DNA from: Heliocidaris erythrogramma
Taxonomy: Eukaryota > Echinodermata > Echinoidea > Camarodonta > Echinometridae
Direction: 5' to 3'
DNA length: 64,000 nucleotides
Assembly: GCA_025617745.1 (NCBI GenBank)
Contig: CM046867.1
Location: forward strand, 24,854,705-24,918,704
Numbering within the stretch: position 1 is the stretch's first letter; each line of letters opens with the position of its first letter. Below are positions 54,989 through 64,000 of the stretch, in pieces. Under the pieces are notes generated by a model. It did not search any database and was not told where the DNA came from. It worked only from the letters and a program-made list of their open reading frames with translations. The translations under genes and the position numbers were made by a program.

Positions 54989-55289
54989 ACATCAGTTACA
55001 AGAAATAAGACATGTCGGATAACGCAACCGACAATGAGAAGGCGATCTTATCATCGTCGTCATTCTCCTCTTCATCCATCTCCTCGTCGTCGACTCCGGC
55101 CATCGTCCGTTTCCCAAAGGACTTTTTCGAGAAGACAATCAGACTTGGAGAGTTGAAGATAAAGCAACAATCATTCCATCATCAGGATAGAGAGAAAACG
55201 AAACCTGTAGCGAGGGCCATGACCATGATGACCCTTAACCCGATTCAAGAGTATACCCGGATGTCAGGGAGAAAACTTATGCTGAGCAG
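54989..55289 (+). CDS. Candidate first coding exon of an unidentified protein
   Basis: The exon begins after TTTCTTACAG, has a 23-base leader and an ATG at 55012, and ends at GCTGAGCAG|GTACGTGCC. The coding part is 278 bases, 92 codons plus two bases. It encodes MSDNATDNEKAIL, a stretch of 16 Ser in 19 residues, then VRFPKDFFEKTIRLGELKIK and a basic end, RMSGRKLMLSR. The frame continues open to 55746, but that part is a minisatellite (LGQ/PRT repeats), more likely intron. The Ser tract and charged region look like a cytoplasmic N-terminus. I do not recognise the family. No second coding exon was found downstream. Confidence 0.45.
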
Positions 55290-55329
55290 GTACGTGCCAT
55301 TAGACCTTGGATATGAACAAATTACCTCC

Positions 55330-55745
55330 CTAACCACTCCTGAAACAAATACCCCTAGGACAATTATCCCGGAACAGTGTCATATATGTAAATGTTCGTG
55401 CCAAAACTACGTCTTAGGGCAGTCACTTCCTAATGAAACTAGCCCCGGACAACTTTTCCCCTATGAGAGTTACGTCCTAGGACAACTTCCCCGGACAATC
55501 ACTCTCTTAGGTAACTACACTCGGATAACTTCTTCTCTAGGACAACAACTTATCGGGAGATGTACCCTGGATAATTACTACCCCCAGACAACCATCCAGG
55601 TAATCCTTCATGGGACAACTACATACAAACAATCACATGAGACACCTATTTCTGTGAGCTACCCCCGGACAGGTACTCCCGAGCAAAATCTATACCCAGG
55701 GCTACCTAAAAGGCTACCAATTGGGCAAGTACAAGTTATACCCTA
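55330..55745 (+). repeat. Minisatellite, CCTAGGACAACTTCCCC-like unit
   Basis: Imperfect units of roughly 20-40 bases share CTAGGACAA, CCCCGGACAA and ACTACG-like parts. In one frame they give repeating LGQ and PRTI/NYT residues, which explains the long open frame. Confidence 0.6.
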
Positions 55746-55749
55746 ACTG

Positions 55750-58370
55750 AAATTGGATATAAATTCACACAATTATTTTGGATACGGGAGAGCGGGAGGG
55801 GAGGGGGGTCATCCTGGTTCGTAACTATCCTAGGGGTAAAGGGTTACTTAATGGTATTGCACAAGATTAAACCCTGGTATACACAAAGTGGTAAATGTGT
55901 ATGAGAGAGACACCCTTCATTCTATTTCAAGGGGGATGGGGGAAGAATTGTCTTCTATAATAGACGGGTGTTTTAAACAAATATTTTAATGATCACCAAG
56001 TAATTTGGATGTAAGTTAATTGTTTTGATAAAAATTGCATGCCAACCATCTCATTTTAGAATGACTTCGTTCACAAACAGAAGATTAATTGAAACAAAAG
56101 TCATAATCGAGAGATGTTTGTTAAATAGAAGAAGAATTACAAAAAAAAAAGAAGTAAGGAAGACATGAATGTTTAGAAAGTTGTGCACTCCCAAGGTAAG
56201 CTATAAATGAAGACAAAATAATTATAACATTACATGTCATTATAAAAGACAGATTAAACTCTGTTGCCTATATTTGCAGTACATTTCATAATTTCAGATT
56301 TTCAGTACAGTCCTACCAATAATGTCTCGTATTAATGTTTGCTATATAATATCCACAAAATTATTGTTTATAAACAAAAAAAGGTGGATGAAAGAAACTT
56401 CTAAAATTTTACGCATATAACATAACAATAACGGAGAATGAAGAAAATAAGTTCAAACATTCAACGTGAATCTGATGTGGTATTGCAAAAGGCACTTCCA
56501 TTAAATTGAAACCAGTTTCAGACATGAGCTGTGCATGCGTGAAATGGTTCGGATCGCTCTCTTCATTCTCATTATTGCCAGTCATCGGACTTTTGCCACA
56601 AAACCCTTCACAACAGACGACTATCGATCTGTCCTCTGAGAGAAGCATCCTTAAGGTCCTTTTGTTGTCTAGTGCCATGACTGGAGTTCTCTACTGTTCA
56701 TACAGTGGGGCTATGAATTTCAAATTATACTGCAAATATCTGTATCTGTATCTGTATCTGTCTGGAACGTTCAAACACCAGGACTGGTTGTCGCGTACGT
56801 GGCAGTAATCATCAGGTGCAACACATTAGATTTTAAAATGGGCTCTTATTTTAAAATAAATGCACAATCTAGAAAAGCGTATAAACGAAATAAATGTCCA
56901 TTCTTGGTTCAATTCTCTGTGATGTGATAGTTTGAAAAAAAGTATAATGGTAATAATGATAACAAAAATACTGATTCGCCACGTTCATGAAGTGTTCAAC
57001 ACACTGCAGGTGATAATAGTCGTTCGGAAGACGGGAGATAATAACAATCGATGTATCACAATTAAAGTAACCCCAATCTGTCTGAACACGAACTAGTTAG
57101 CAACCCCCATCAAAGCCTCATCCGATAATTCTATTGTATCTTTCGACTCATCTTATTCAAGTCAAAACTCTATACTTTCATACAAACATTACAAAGCTGC
57201 CTGCCGGGGCGGCTATGTGTGTGTGTGTGTGTGTATATAGCGGTCATACTACATGTCGAGTACTGGAAACTATATTTCGGGGTTTTTATTTGTTCAGTAT
57301 CGTGTCTGAAATCCTCTTGAGTTTATAATAATCTTCTAAAATCGGGACTCCTTGAAGAGGATCAGGAGTAAGAAGGAATTTAAAGAATAATTGATGGAGG
57401 AGGTTAAATGCTGAAAATGGAACGAATGGAACTTGGCTCACCTAGCGAAGGTTTTAGACCCAAACACAGGTTAGTGCAAACAACATGGCGCCAGGGATGT
57501 AAACCCGATCATTCCATTTTAGCTCATTATTTTGTAATAAAGTAAAAATACTTAACGATAGCGTGAAATTTACATTTCAGGGTCAACACTTTCGAGTGAA
57601 AACGAAAAGACTTGACTTGTACCCGAATTGTCCGTAAAATGATTAAAAAGGATAGTTTCAGCTTTCAAGTGTCACTTTTATTTTTTGTCATAAAGATATA
57701 TTTATCTGTTTTGTTTTCTTTTCCCTCCTGCATCCGTGTGATAAATGATCAAGACATCTGTGGATGTCCACCAATGCCATTTCTATGATTTTTTTTTTTA
57801 ACTTAACGTATTATATTGTTATGTTATTATAAATTTCACTGTGAATTGCGTTTACATCAGTGCCTTACTATAAAATGGTAGCTTTATCATGTTGATTCAA
57901 CCAAATTGTACGTCTGCTAATTTTCTTAATCCAATGTATCCTCATTAGAAATGATGAGATAGTCCAATAAACTATCAAAATGGAACTGTAGTATATCAGA
58001 CTTAGATCCGGATATGCTGTAGAGAACCCTTTATAGCCCTATAAGGGTTCAGTATTGCGGCCCTTGGTAGTATTTAGCTTGGATGAGCTGTCCAAATCAT
58101 CTTCGTGTTAGGATGTATTAATTTTGGGAGATCGTTTTTCATCTCACAAGGTCCATATAATCCATTAAATACTTTAGCAAAGCCATTTTCACCTTAGTCC
58201 TTTATACATGTAGTAGTCAATTCGGAACTACAGTTGTTGAACTCGATATTGATCGCAAATACTGTTGTACTCTAAGCCTTAAAGAGTTACGTCTACCCTA
58301 TAGCATATTCTTTAGCAGGTGGATAATTAGAAGTTGGGATATTGTACTGTATTTATTATACGAAGAAGCT
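55750..58370. other. No gene recognised
   Basis: There are short frames only. A minus-strand frame of 89 codons (56409-56678, Cys-rich middle CCEGFCGKSP) has no recognised domain or clear splice signals. A plus-strand MERMELGSPSEGFRPKH ends at CACAG|GTTAGTGC (57471), which could be a tiny first exon. (TCTGTA)n is at 56739-56761 and (TG)n at 57213-57231. Confidence 0.35.
57213..57231. repeat. (TG)n microsatellite
   Basis: About nine TG units. Confidence 0.9.
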
Positions 58371-58371
58371 T

Positions 58372-58640
58372 GATGGGAGGAATTTTTAATTTGTAAACAA
58401 ATTTTTAGGCATTTTACTCCCAGTGTTAAAGATCGTATGCTCGATCTGTAATGAAAAACACAAGTCAGAAAAAAATTGGAACCAGCGGGATTCGAACCTG
58501 TCATCTACTGCTTGCCGGGCAGCGACTTAACCACCAGGCTATTCTGGTTCACGGCCAAGTCACGATGAACTGGACTCAAATACCCAAGATCCTCTTCTTT
58601 CTGACTCATTAATATTCAAACGGTCCGCCGTAGACAATGG
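58372..58640 (-). mobile_element. tRNA-derived SINE, minus copy 1
   Basis: Same unit as at 49187-49475, on the minus strand (tRNA-like part 58479-58550), followed by TCATGACTTGG-type body and the GGATCTTGGGTATTTGAG segment. Confidence 0.75.
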
Positions 58641-58855
58641 TTAGTAAACGAAGAAGCTTGATGGAGCAATTTTTAATTTGTAAATTTTTTTTAGGCATTT
58701 CACTCCCAGTGTTAAAGATCGTATGCTCGATCTGTAATGAAAAACACAAGTCAGAAAAAATTGGAACCAGCGGGATTCGAACCTGTCATGTACTGCTTGC
58801 CGGGCAGCGACTTAACCACCAGGCTATTCTGGTTCACCGCCAAGTCACGATGAAC
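58641..58855 (-). mobile_element. tRNA-derived SINE, minus copy 2, split by insertion
   Basis: The tRNA-like part is at 58764-58835. The SINE continues CCAAGTCACGATGAAC and is then interrupted by the element at 58856. After the element, CGATGAACTGGAATA resumes the SINE. Confidence 0.75.
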
Positions 58856-60411
58856 GGCTTGTCTCGAATGGGTGGGGTGCGGGAGCGGGATGGGAGCGGG
58901 AACGGGCACACCCTTTCGAGACAAGCCCCCCCGGTTATCTCGAATGGACGCGTTCCCAGCGAGAAGTTCAATGAACGCGCCACTTCGAGACAACCGGGGG
59001 GCTTTCCTCGAATGAGTGTGTTGAGTAGACTTTTGTAATAGACGTTTTAGAATTTTTTTGAAAAATGTACTCTTGCCGGTTTTTTCGTTTTTGTTTTGTC
59101 TAAGATGTAGAAAATATAACCGGCAGTGGCGGCACCAGGATTTTTAAAGTGGGGTGGGGGGGGGGCAAATGGGGGGCAAAAGAAATTGTTGGGGGCAAGG
59201 GCGGACAAACAAAATTTTCCACCCTTTTATTTTTTTCACTCCGAAAATTATTGGGGGCAACTGGGGGCAAAGCTTCTGACTGGGGGCAAATGCCCCCCCC
59301 CCCCATGCCCCCCGGTGCCGTCACTGATAACCGGGGGTTGTCAAATGAATGTATGAGGTTGCATGAATTCATAATGGAATGTTCATTTAAAATTCAAAGG
59401 TCTGGTCGGGCAGACAGTCCAGAATAGAATGTTAATTCACTGCGGCGTATTTTTTTACGGGGGGGGGGGGGAGGCACAAGATGGCCATGCCCCACCCCTT
59501 ATTGGTGGGTGAGTAAGAAAATAGGAAGATGAATGAGGAAGATGAAAAAATATTCCCGGGAAAATGTAAATAGGGGTCAATTTTCGCAGACTCTGGTGGT
59601 TTCCTCCCCGGGGATAGGTGGGGGGGGGGGGGGTTAATTTCCTAAATTGCCTGGATAGGGGGTCCAATATCTCAGAAAATTTCCCGGGATAGGGGGTAAA
59701 ACAAATTCCCTTTTGTCACAAAAGGGAATTTGGGAAGGGAAAAAGGGAACTTTTGAACAAAAGTCACTTTTGAAAAGGAGTTACGAGCATAGGCCTACCC
59801 CTGGTATGGGGAGTTGGGGGCCGGGTACAAACGACCTTTTGATATGAGTTTTGACTTTTGATAGTGGGTATTGATAGAATGATAGTGGCATTAAAAGGTG
59901 TTTCTAACTTTGGAAAGATGATAAACACACCTTGGCTTATGTCAGCACATGTCTGTAACACAATTTCACAATATTTAACAGGTCACGCCAAAAAAATAAA
60001 AATAAATTAACAATCCTAGCTACGCCACTTGCCCTTTCTTCCCCGTGTGTTTTAATGCATAATTATTCAATTCTCTGATTTATTTTGCACAAATAATGAT
60101 TTCCTTGTCAAAAGCATTTTTAGATACCGTTTTTTTTATATTTTCTACATCTTAGACAAAAGAAAAACGAAAAAACCAGCAAGAGTACATTTTTCAAAAA
60201 AAATTCTAAAACGTCTGTTACAAAAGTCTACTCAACACACTCATTCGAGGAAAGCCCCCCCGGTTGTCTCGAAGTGGCGCGTTCATTGAACTTCTCGCTG
60301 GGAACGCGTCCATTCGAGATAACCGGGGGGCTTGTCTCGAAAGGGTGTGCCCGTTCCCGCTCCCATCCCGCTCCCATCCCGCTCCCGCACCCCACCCATT
60401 CGAGACAAGCC
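58856..60411. mobile_element. DNA element with nested palindromic arms (larger copy)
   Basis: Termini are GGCTTGTCTCGAATGGG and CCCATTCGAGACAAGCC, with the 8-base duplication CGATGAAC at 58848-58855 and 60412-60419. The arms (about 58856-59115 and 60137-60411) are almost exact inverses. Each contains several CTCGAA-type modules in alternating orientation, for example TTGTCTCGAATGG, CACCCTTTCGAGACAAGC, GGTTATCTCGAATGG, GCCACTTCGAGACAACC and TTTCCTCGAATGAG. The interior has G-runs and a small nested element, but no transposase frame. Same architecture and end sequence as 17297-18542. Confidence 0.85.
59124..59326. mobile_element. Nested hAT-like small element with ATAACCGG duplication
   Basis: ATAACCGG stands on both sides (59116-59123 and 59327-59334). 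Terminal repeats are CAGTGGCGGCACC and, inverted, CAGTGACGGCACC. The interior is G/C-run rich (GGGGGGCAAATGGGGGGC, TGCCCCCCCC). It has landed at the inner end of the left arm of the larger element. Confidence 0.85.
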
Positions 60412-60448
60412 CGATGAACTGGAATATAGTTTAAATGTCAATAACAGG

Positions 60449-60671
60449 CACTATGAACACGATGACAAAGAGAGCGGACAAAATATACAGCTCCTCATTG
60501 TACCCTCCACAATTGCTCTGGTACACAAAAGAACATCTTTTGATTGCTATTATGTGAAATAAGTAGAACAGGTGATTATGCATGTGACACCTGTTCTACA
60601 TACTTTCACATAATAGCAATCAAAGGATGCTGTATATTTTGTCCGCTTCTTTGTTCACCATGTTCATAGTG
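60449..60671. repeat. Foldback element, 223 bases
   Basis: CACTATGAACA...GAGCGGACAAAATATACAGC and TTTTGATTGCTATTATGTGAAA-TAAGTAGAACAGGTG are mirrored on the right (CACCTGTTCTACATACTTTCACATAATAGCAATCAAA, TGTATATTTTGTCCGC, TTCATAGTG). The left arm has about 40 extra bases (60493-60535) absent on the right. Confidence 0.8.
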
Positions 60672-61394
60672 AGGTCCCATGTACTTTTCGACATACCGAC
60701 ACGTCGTATTTCGATTTGCGCCACCACTGTGATTATAAAAAAATATTTTGTTATTGTAGTCTTGGTCCATATCGCGAGGGGTCGGGCACGATATTTGCCT
60801 CTCATTATACAACGTGCTATTTCCGCACGATTATAAAGAATAATGCGCAACAATATTTTTAACGTTACGGTTGCTTGGCAAAACACAATGCCAATCGAGT
60901 ACCAAGGAAACAGCGTGCTATCCACAATAAAGTACATGTGATAACATAAACTGTATTAAACTGTTTACGTCAGCTACGATTATTAGGTCTATATGCCTAC
61001 ATGTAGATTTTGTCTAGATCTGCTAAAGAAAATTATCGCGAAGTTTGGACTAACACGGATAGAGTAGGCCTATATAAACAATATAGAATGAAACTGCAAA
61101 ACCGAATCTTATATTAGTCGTAAAGTCATAACTCACTGCTTAGATAAACATTGGACAAAGTTCATTATCGTTTTAGTCGAGAGATTTACAGTTTCACCAT
61201 GAAGCAATCTTTGTCTATATCCAGTCATCATGACATCGAACAACAGTCTAGTATCTAGCGTTCGTCTCTGAGTCAAACGACTCATACAGCTACAAGTTCT
61301 TAATATGGAAATATAGCTTAATTTTGAGACTCGATTGATAATTATCTTGATGATGTATCCATTACCTCGTGCTAGGCGGATCACTGCACTGGAC
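60672..61394. other. Region upstream of the candidate exon at 61395
   Basis: Mixed-composition DNA with no recognised repeat. It could hold the promoter of the next feature, but no TATA box or initiator is convincing. Confidence 0.35.
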
Positions 61395-61514
61395 ATGGAT
61401 ACTGCTAGCTATGGGAGTGGGTCTAGGAAGGGTGCAAATTCAGCTAGTAAGGTTATCAATCGCAGGAGGACCACCCTCTCACTACCAGAGGATAACAAAC
61501 TAAACGGACCAACG
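61395..61514 (+). CDS. Candidate first coding exon, unidentified protein
   Basis: The ATG at 61395 opens exactly 40 codons that end in phase 0 at a strong donor, CCAACG|GTAAGC. The encoded sequence starts MDTASYGSGSRKG, continues NSASKVINRRRTTLSLPEDN and ends KLNGPT. It is rich in Ser, Arg and Lys with RRRTTLSLP, a likely kinase-target-like motif, as seen in disordered N-termini of nuclear or cytoskeletal proteins. No family is recognised. No second exon is visible before the window ends. Confidence 0.4.
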
Positions 61515-61539
61515 GTAAGCAAGAACTGAGAATCTATTA

Positions 61540-61850
61540 TCCATCTTTTCTCTTTTCTTCCTTCTTTTAATCTTCGTCTTCCTTATCTCCCCCTTTTTTA
61601 CTTCACATGCTTTAGAAATCATTTTCTACTGCTCCTCCTTGTTGCATGCCACCTTCTCCTCTTCTCCTTTTTCCCCTTCTTCTTCTTGTCCCCTTCCCCC
61701 TTTCTTTCTTTCTTCTTACCCGTCCACATTGTCCACTTGACATCAACGCGTTATGTAATCCTCTTCCGACTCCTCTTTACCATCTTCTTTCTTCTTTTTT
61801 CATCAATATCTTCTTCTATTTCTTTTTCACCTTCACATCAGATCGGCAGG
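61540..61850. repeat. Pyrimidine-rich tract
   Basis: TTCTTC/CCTTCT-rich sequence with no coding value. Confidence 0.6.
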
Positions 61851-61859
61851 CCTATTATC

Positions 61860-62000
61860 AGGCTCCTGGGAGCCAGGGTGCTGGGGGTGCTGTAGCACCC
61901 CTTGATTTTTTAAGGGGTTGCGCAGCACCCCCTAGTCCCTAGAAGGATGAGGATGCTGGGGGTGCTGCAGCTGCAGCACCCCAAAATTTTTACGGAGGAA
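61860..62000. repeat. Small palindromic repeat, GGGGGTGCTGCAGCACCCC type
   Basis: GTGCTGGGGGTGCTGTAGCACCCCTTG and TGCTGGGGGTGCTGCAGCTGCAGCACCCC recur around TGCGCAGCACCCCC. Each copy is a near-palindrome. Confidence 0.6.
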
Positions 62001-62277
62001 ACTTGCCCCAGGCGGTACTTAAACCAGGGGCGCAAAAACGCAAAAAGGAAGAAATTATTCGTCTCCTATCCGCAGCGGTTAAGTGTATTAAAATAGAGCC
62101 TTTTCAAAAGTTAAAAATGTGAACATTTTCTAAAGCTCCGTCACTTTGCATGTATTGCCTAGGATCTCTCAGTTTCAATATTGGCTATATTATAAGCAGC
62201 ATTTTAGAAAGGTTAAAAATCCCCTATTATTATTTTTCAGTCTCGAATATATATATATATATAATTATATAAGGTTG

Positions 62278-62480
62278 AAGATTTGTCAATCTGTCGGTCA
62301 ATTGAATCTGGTGTCGCCGAAACCACTACTTTTGAAATTTTTGCAAAGGCTGAAAAAATGTCTCCGCCGGGAATCGAACCCGGGTCGTTGGCTTAGAACG
62401 CCGATGCCTTAACCACTAGACCACGGGGACGGGTTAGTGGTTTCGGCGACACCAGACTCAATTGACCGACAGAATGCCAA
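62278..62480 (-). mobile_element. Inverted-repeat unit enclosing a tRNA-like gene
   Basis: GTCAATCTGTCGGTCAATTGAATCTGGTGTCGCCGAAACCACTA (62286-62329) is mirrored at 62436-62480 by TAGTGGTTTCGGCGACACC and TCAATTGACCGACAGA. The tRNA-like sequence lies between the arms. Confidence 0.75.
62360..62430 (-). tRNA. tRNA-Arg(UCU)-like, weakened copy
   Basis: Minus strand: the acceptor GTCCCCG/CGGAGAC has one mismatch, and the anticodon stem TCGGC/GCCAA is weaker than in the other copies. Loop GTTCTAA carries anticodon UCU, and the T-arm CCGGG-TTCGATT-CCCGG is perfect. A T6 run follows, fitting Pol III termination. Confidence 0.5.
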
Positions 62481-63223
62481 GCTTCAACCTTATTAATTAA
62501 TTCCTTTGTCGGGGGCAGGTGAGTTTTTCAACAAGACAAGCCGCTAGTGCCTCAGCTGGATCCAAGCGAATGCTTTGAATACATGTACATGTATACATTA
62601 GAATAAGTATTATTAAAGACCTCAGCCTGACCGAATTTTGGAATATACACTTTATTCATCCACGGGGAGCTATATATTTTCTGAACAAATTGAAACCAAT
62701 TTCATGAGATTCCGTTTCCTGTGGAATGAGTAACAGCGTCCCGAATGTTGAGCCCCGGTGGTTTTTCTGACGAGGGCCCCGTCTCTGAGGAACGCTACTT
62801 TGCGGGGGGTGAAAATTTGATGACGACATATCGTGTAGACGCACTCGGAGCTGTATACATGACATGTCGTCACACGTCTAGCGACCCCCTGCAGTTTCCT
62901 CTCTTGTTACGCAATAGGGAGGGGGCGGACCAAAAAAAATTATCTTTTTTATTTTGTATGGATAAACGGAGACGAAAATTTATGAATACCCAGGGTAATT
63001 ATATTCTTTGTTTACTAAGCTTTACGTCAATATATGGTTGTTTTGGGTCAGGCTGAGGTCTTTAACATTTGTGTAAGGAAATAACATATACAACAGCTTT
63101 GGCAAATCTCGTGGAAATAAATACAAATGTGAAAGAAATGAGAGAATAATGGCTGCGTAGCTTAAATCAAAGTTCCCCAGAGCTGTCCTTCCCTTTTTGA
63201 AATTTTTGCAAAGGCTGAAAAAT

Positions 63224-63294
63224 ATCTCCGCCGGGAATCGAACCCGGGTCGTTGGCTTAGAACGCCAATGCCTTAACCACTAGACCACGGAGAC
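63224..63294 (-). tRNA. tRNA-Arg(UCU)-like
   Basis: A 71-base cloverleaf: acceptor GTCTCCG/CGGAGAT (one G-U pair), anticodon stem TTGGC/GCCAA, loop GTTCTAA (anticodon UCU), T-arm CCGGG/CCCGG, followed by TTTTT. Its surroundings are the inverse of those of the copy at 63655. Confidence 0.6.
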
Positions 63295-63654
63295 GGGTTA
63301 GTGGTTTCGGCGACACCAGATTCAATTGACCGACAGATTGACAAATCTTCAACCTTATTAATTAATTCCTTTGTCGGGGGCAGGTGAGTTTTTGAAAAAG
63401 ACAAGCCGCTAGTGCCTCAGCTGGATCCAAGCGAATGCTTTGAATACATGTATACATTAGAATAAGTATTATTAACATTTGTGTAAGGAAATAACATAGG
63501 CCTATACAACAGCTTTGGCAAATCTCGTGGAAATAAATACAAATAGAAATAAATAGAAAAACTCACCTTGTTTTCCTTGATTTCCTTCCTTGTTTCCACG
63601 CACACGTAAATACAATAATGCAATTGAATCTGGTGTCGCCGAAACCACTAACCC

Positions 63655-63725
63655 GTCTCCGTGGTCTAGTGGTTAAGGCATTGGCGTTCTAAGCCAACGA
63701 CCCGGGTTCGATTTCCGGCGGAGAC
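63655..63725 (+). tRNA. tRNA-Arg(UCU)-like, best copy
   Basis: A 71-base cloverleaf has a perfect acceptor (GTCTCCG/CGGAGAC), D-stem GTCT/AGGC, anticodon stem TTGGC/GCCAA, loop GTTCTAA with U33 and anticodon UCU, and T-stem CCGGG/TCCGG with one G-U pair. A TTTTTT run follows one base after the discriminator A. The gene lies in a repeated unit, so a tRNA-derived repeat remains possible, but this copy looks intact. Confidence 0.65.
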
Positions 63726-63884
63726 ATTTTTTCAGCCTTTGCAAAAATTTCAAAAAGGGAGGACAGCTCTGGGGAACTTTGATTTAAGTTACGCAACCAT
63801 TATTCTCTCATTTCCTTTTCGCATTGTAAATATTTCCACGAGAGTTGCCGAAGCTGTTGTATATGTTATTTCCTTACAATATTG

Positions 63885-63886
<2 letters not shown>

Positions 63887-63928
<42 letters not shown>
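63887..63928. repeat. (TA)n microsatellite
   Basis: About 20 TA units with one TG interruption. Confidence 0.9.
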
Positions 63929-63931
<3 letters not shown>

Positions 63932-64000
63932 GGGGCGGGGCGCCATATAGATAAGGAAATTAATAGAAAACATTCTGCTCACAGCGCCCCAAGTAAAAAA

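Larger units (their letters stand above)
63065..63890. repeat. Large inverted pair carrying the last two tRNA-like copies
   Basis: The segment CAACAGCTTTGGCAAATCTCGTGG...GGAATCGAACCCGGG...GGTTTCGGCGACACC (about 63085-63335) is the inverse of about 63630-63865. Between them is another copy of the CTTTGGCAAATCTCGTGGAAATAAATAC phrase (63510-63543). Confidence 0.75.

Noticed and set aside
55290-55746. Continuation of the 55012 frame as protein
   Set aside because: A strong donor at 55289 and minisatellite composition make an intron more likely; kept as a repeat feature.
56409-56808. Opposing 89- and 100-codon frames
   Set aside because: No domain, no convincing splice sites, and one includes a (TCTGTA)n microsatellite.

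Overview
This looks like a repeat-rich piece of a metazoan genome, most likely a marine invertebrate deuterostome and plausibly a sea urchin. The reasons are interrupted genes with GT-AG introns and symmetrical phase-1 fibronectin-type exons, Penelope-like elements with GIY-YIG endonucleases, CR1/Jockey-like LINEs, a Ty3/gypsy element, tRNA-derived SINEs, and many small elements carrying long poly-G or poly-C runs. The host name is an inference; nothing in the sequence names the species.

Layout. At 1-4.2 kb a Penelope-like element with inverted 3' arms lies next to a second Penelope-like element, which joins a LINE endonuclease fragment. At 4.2-8.7 kb there are minisatellites and diverged tandem repeats. 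From 8.9 to 34.2 kb the minus strand holds at least four exons of a multidomain extracellular-type protein (two fibronectin III-like, two of a divergent alternating module). All have consensus splice sites and compatible phase-1 boundaries at the joins that can be seen, and the introns are packed with mobile DNA. That mobile DNA includes a ruined LINE with a mariner-like insertion (12.3-15.6 kb), an element with nested palindromic arms (17.3-18.5 kb), a Helitron/Helentron-like insertion whose empty site survives nearby (21.6-23.5 kb), a tRNA-containing tandem array (24.5-25.2 kb), and a gag-deleted Ty3/gypsy element with two 471-bp LTRs (25.5-29.7 kb).

From 35 to 48 kb there are a THAP-type zinc-finger start, several small elements with clear 8-bp target duplications, an AT-rich gene-poor stretch, and a block of recent segmental duplications that carries three copies of a signal-peptide-like reading frame. 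From 48.9 to 64 kb there are tRNA-derived SINEs, two possible host first coding exons on the plus strand (55.0 and 61.4 kb), a second and larger element of the palindromic-arm family (58.9-60.4 kb) with another element nested in it, and three tRNA-Arg(UCU)-like genes at the end.

The best-supported new observations are the palindromic-arm DNA element family with 8-bp target duplications, the Helentron-like insertion with its empty site, and a set of poly-G/poly-C small elements that shows nesting and insertion order. No operon-like or bacterial system is present.
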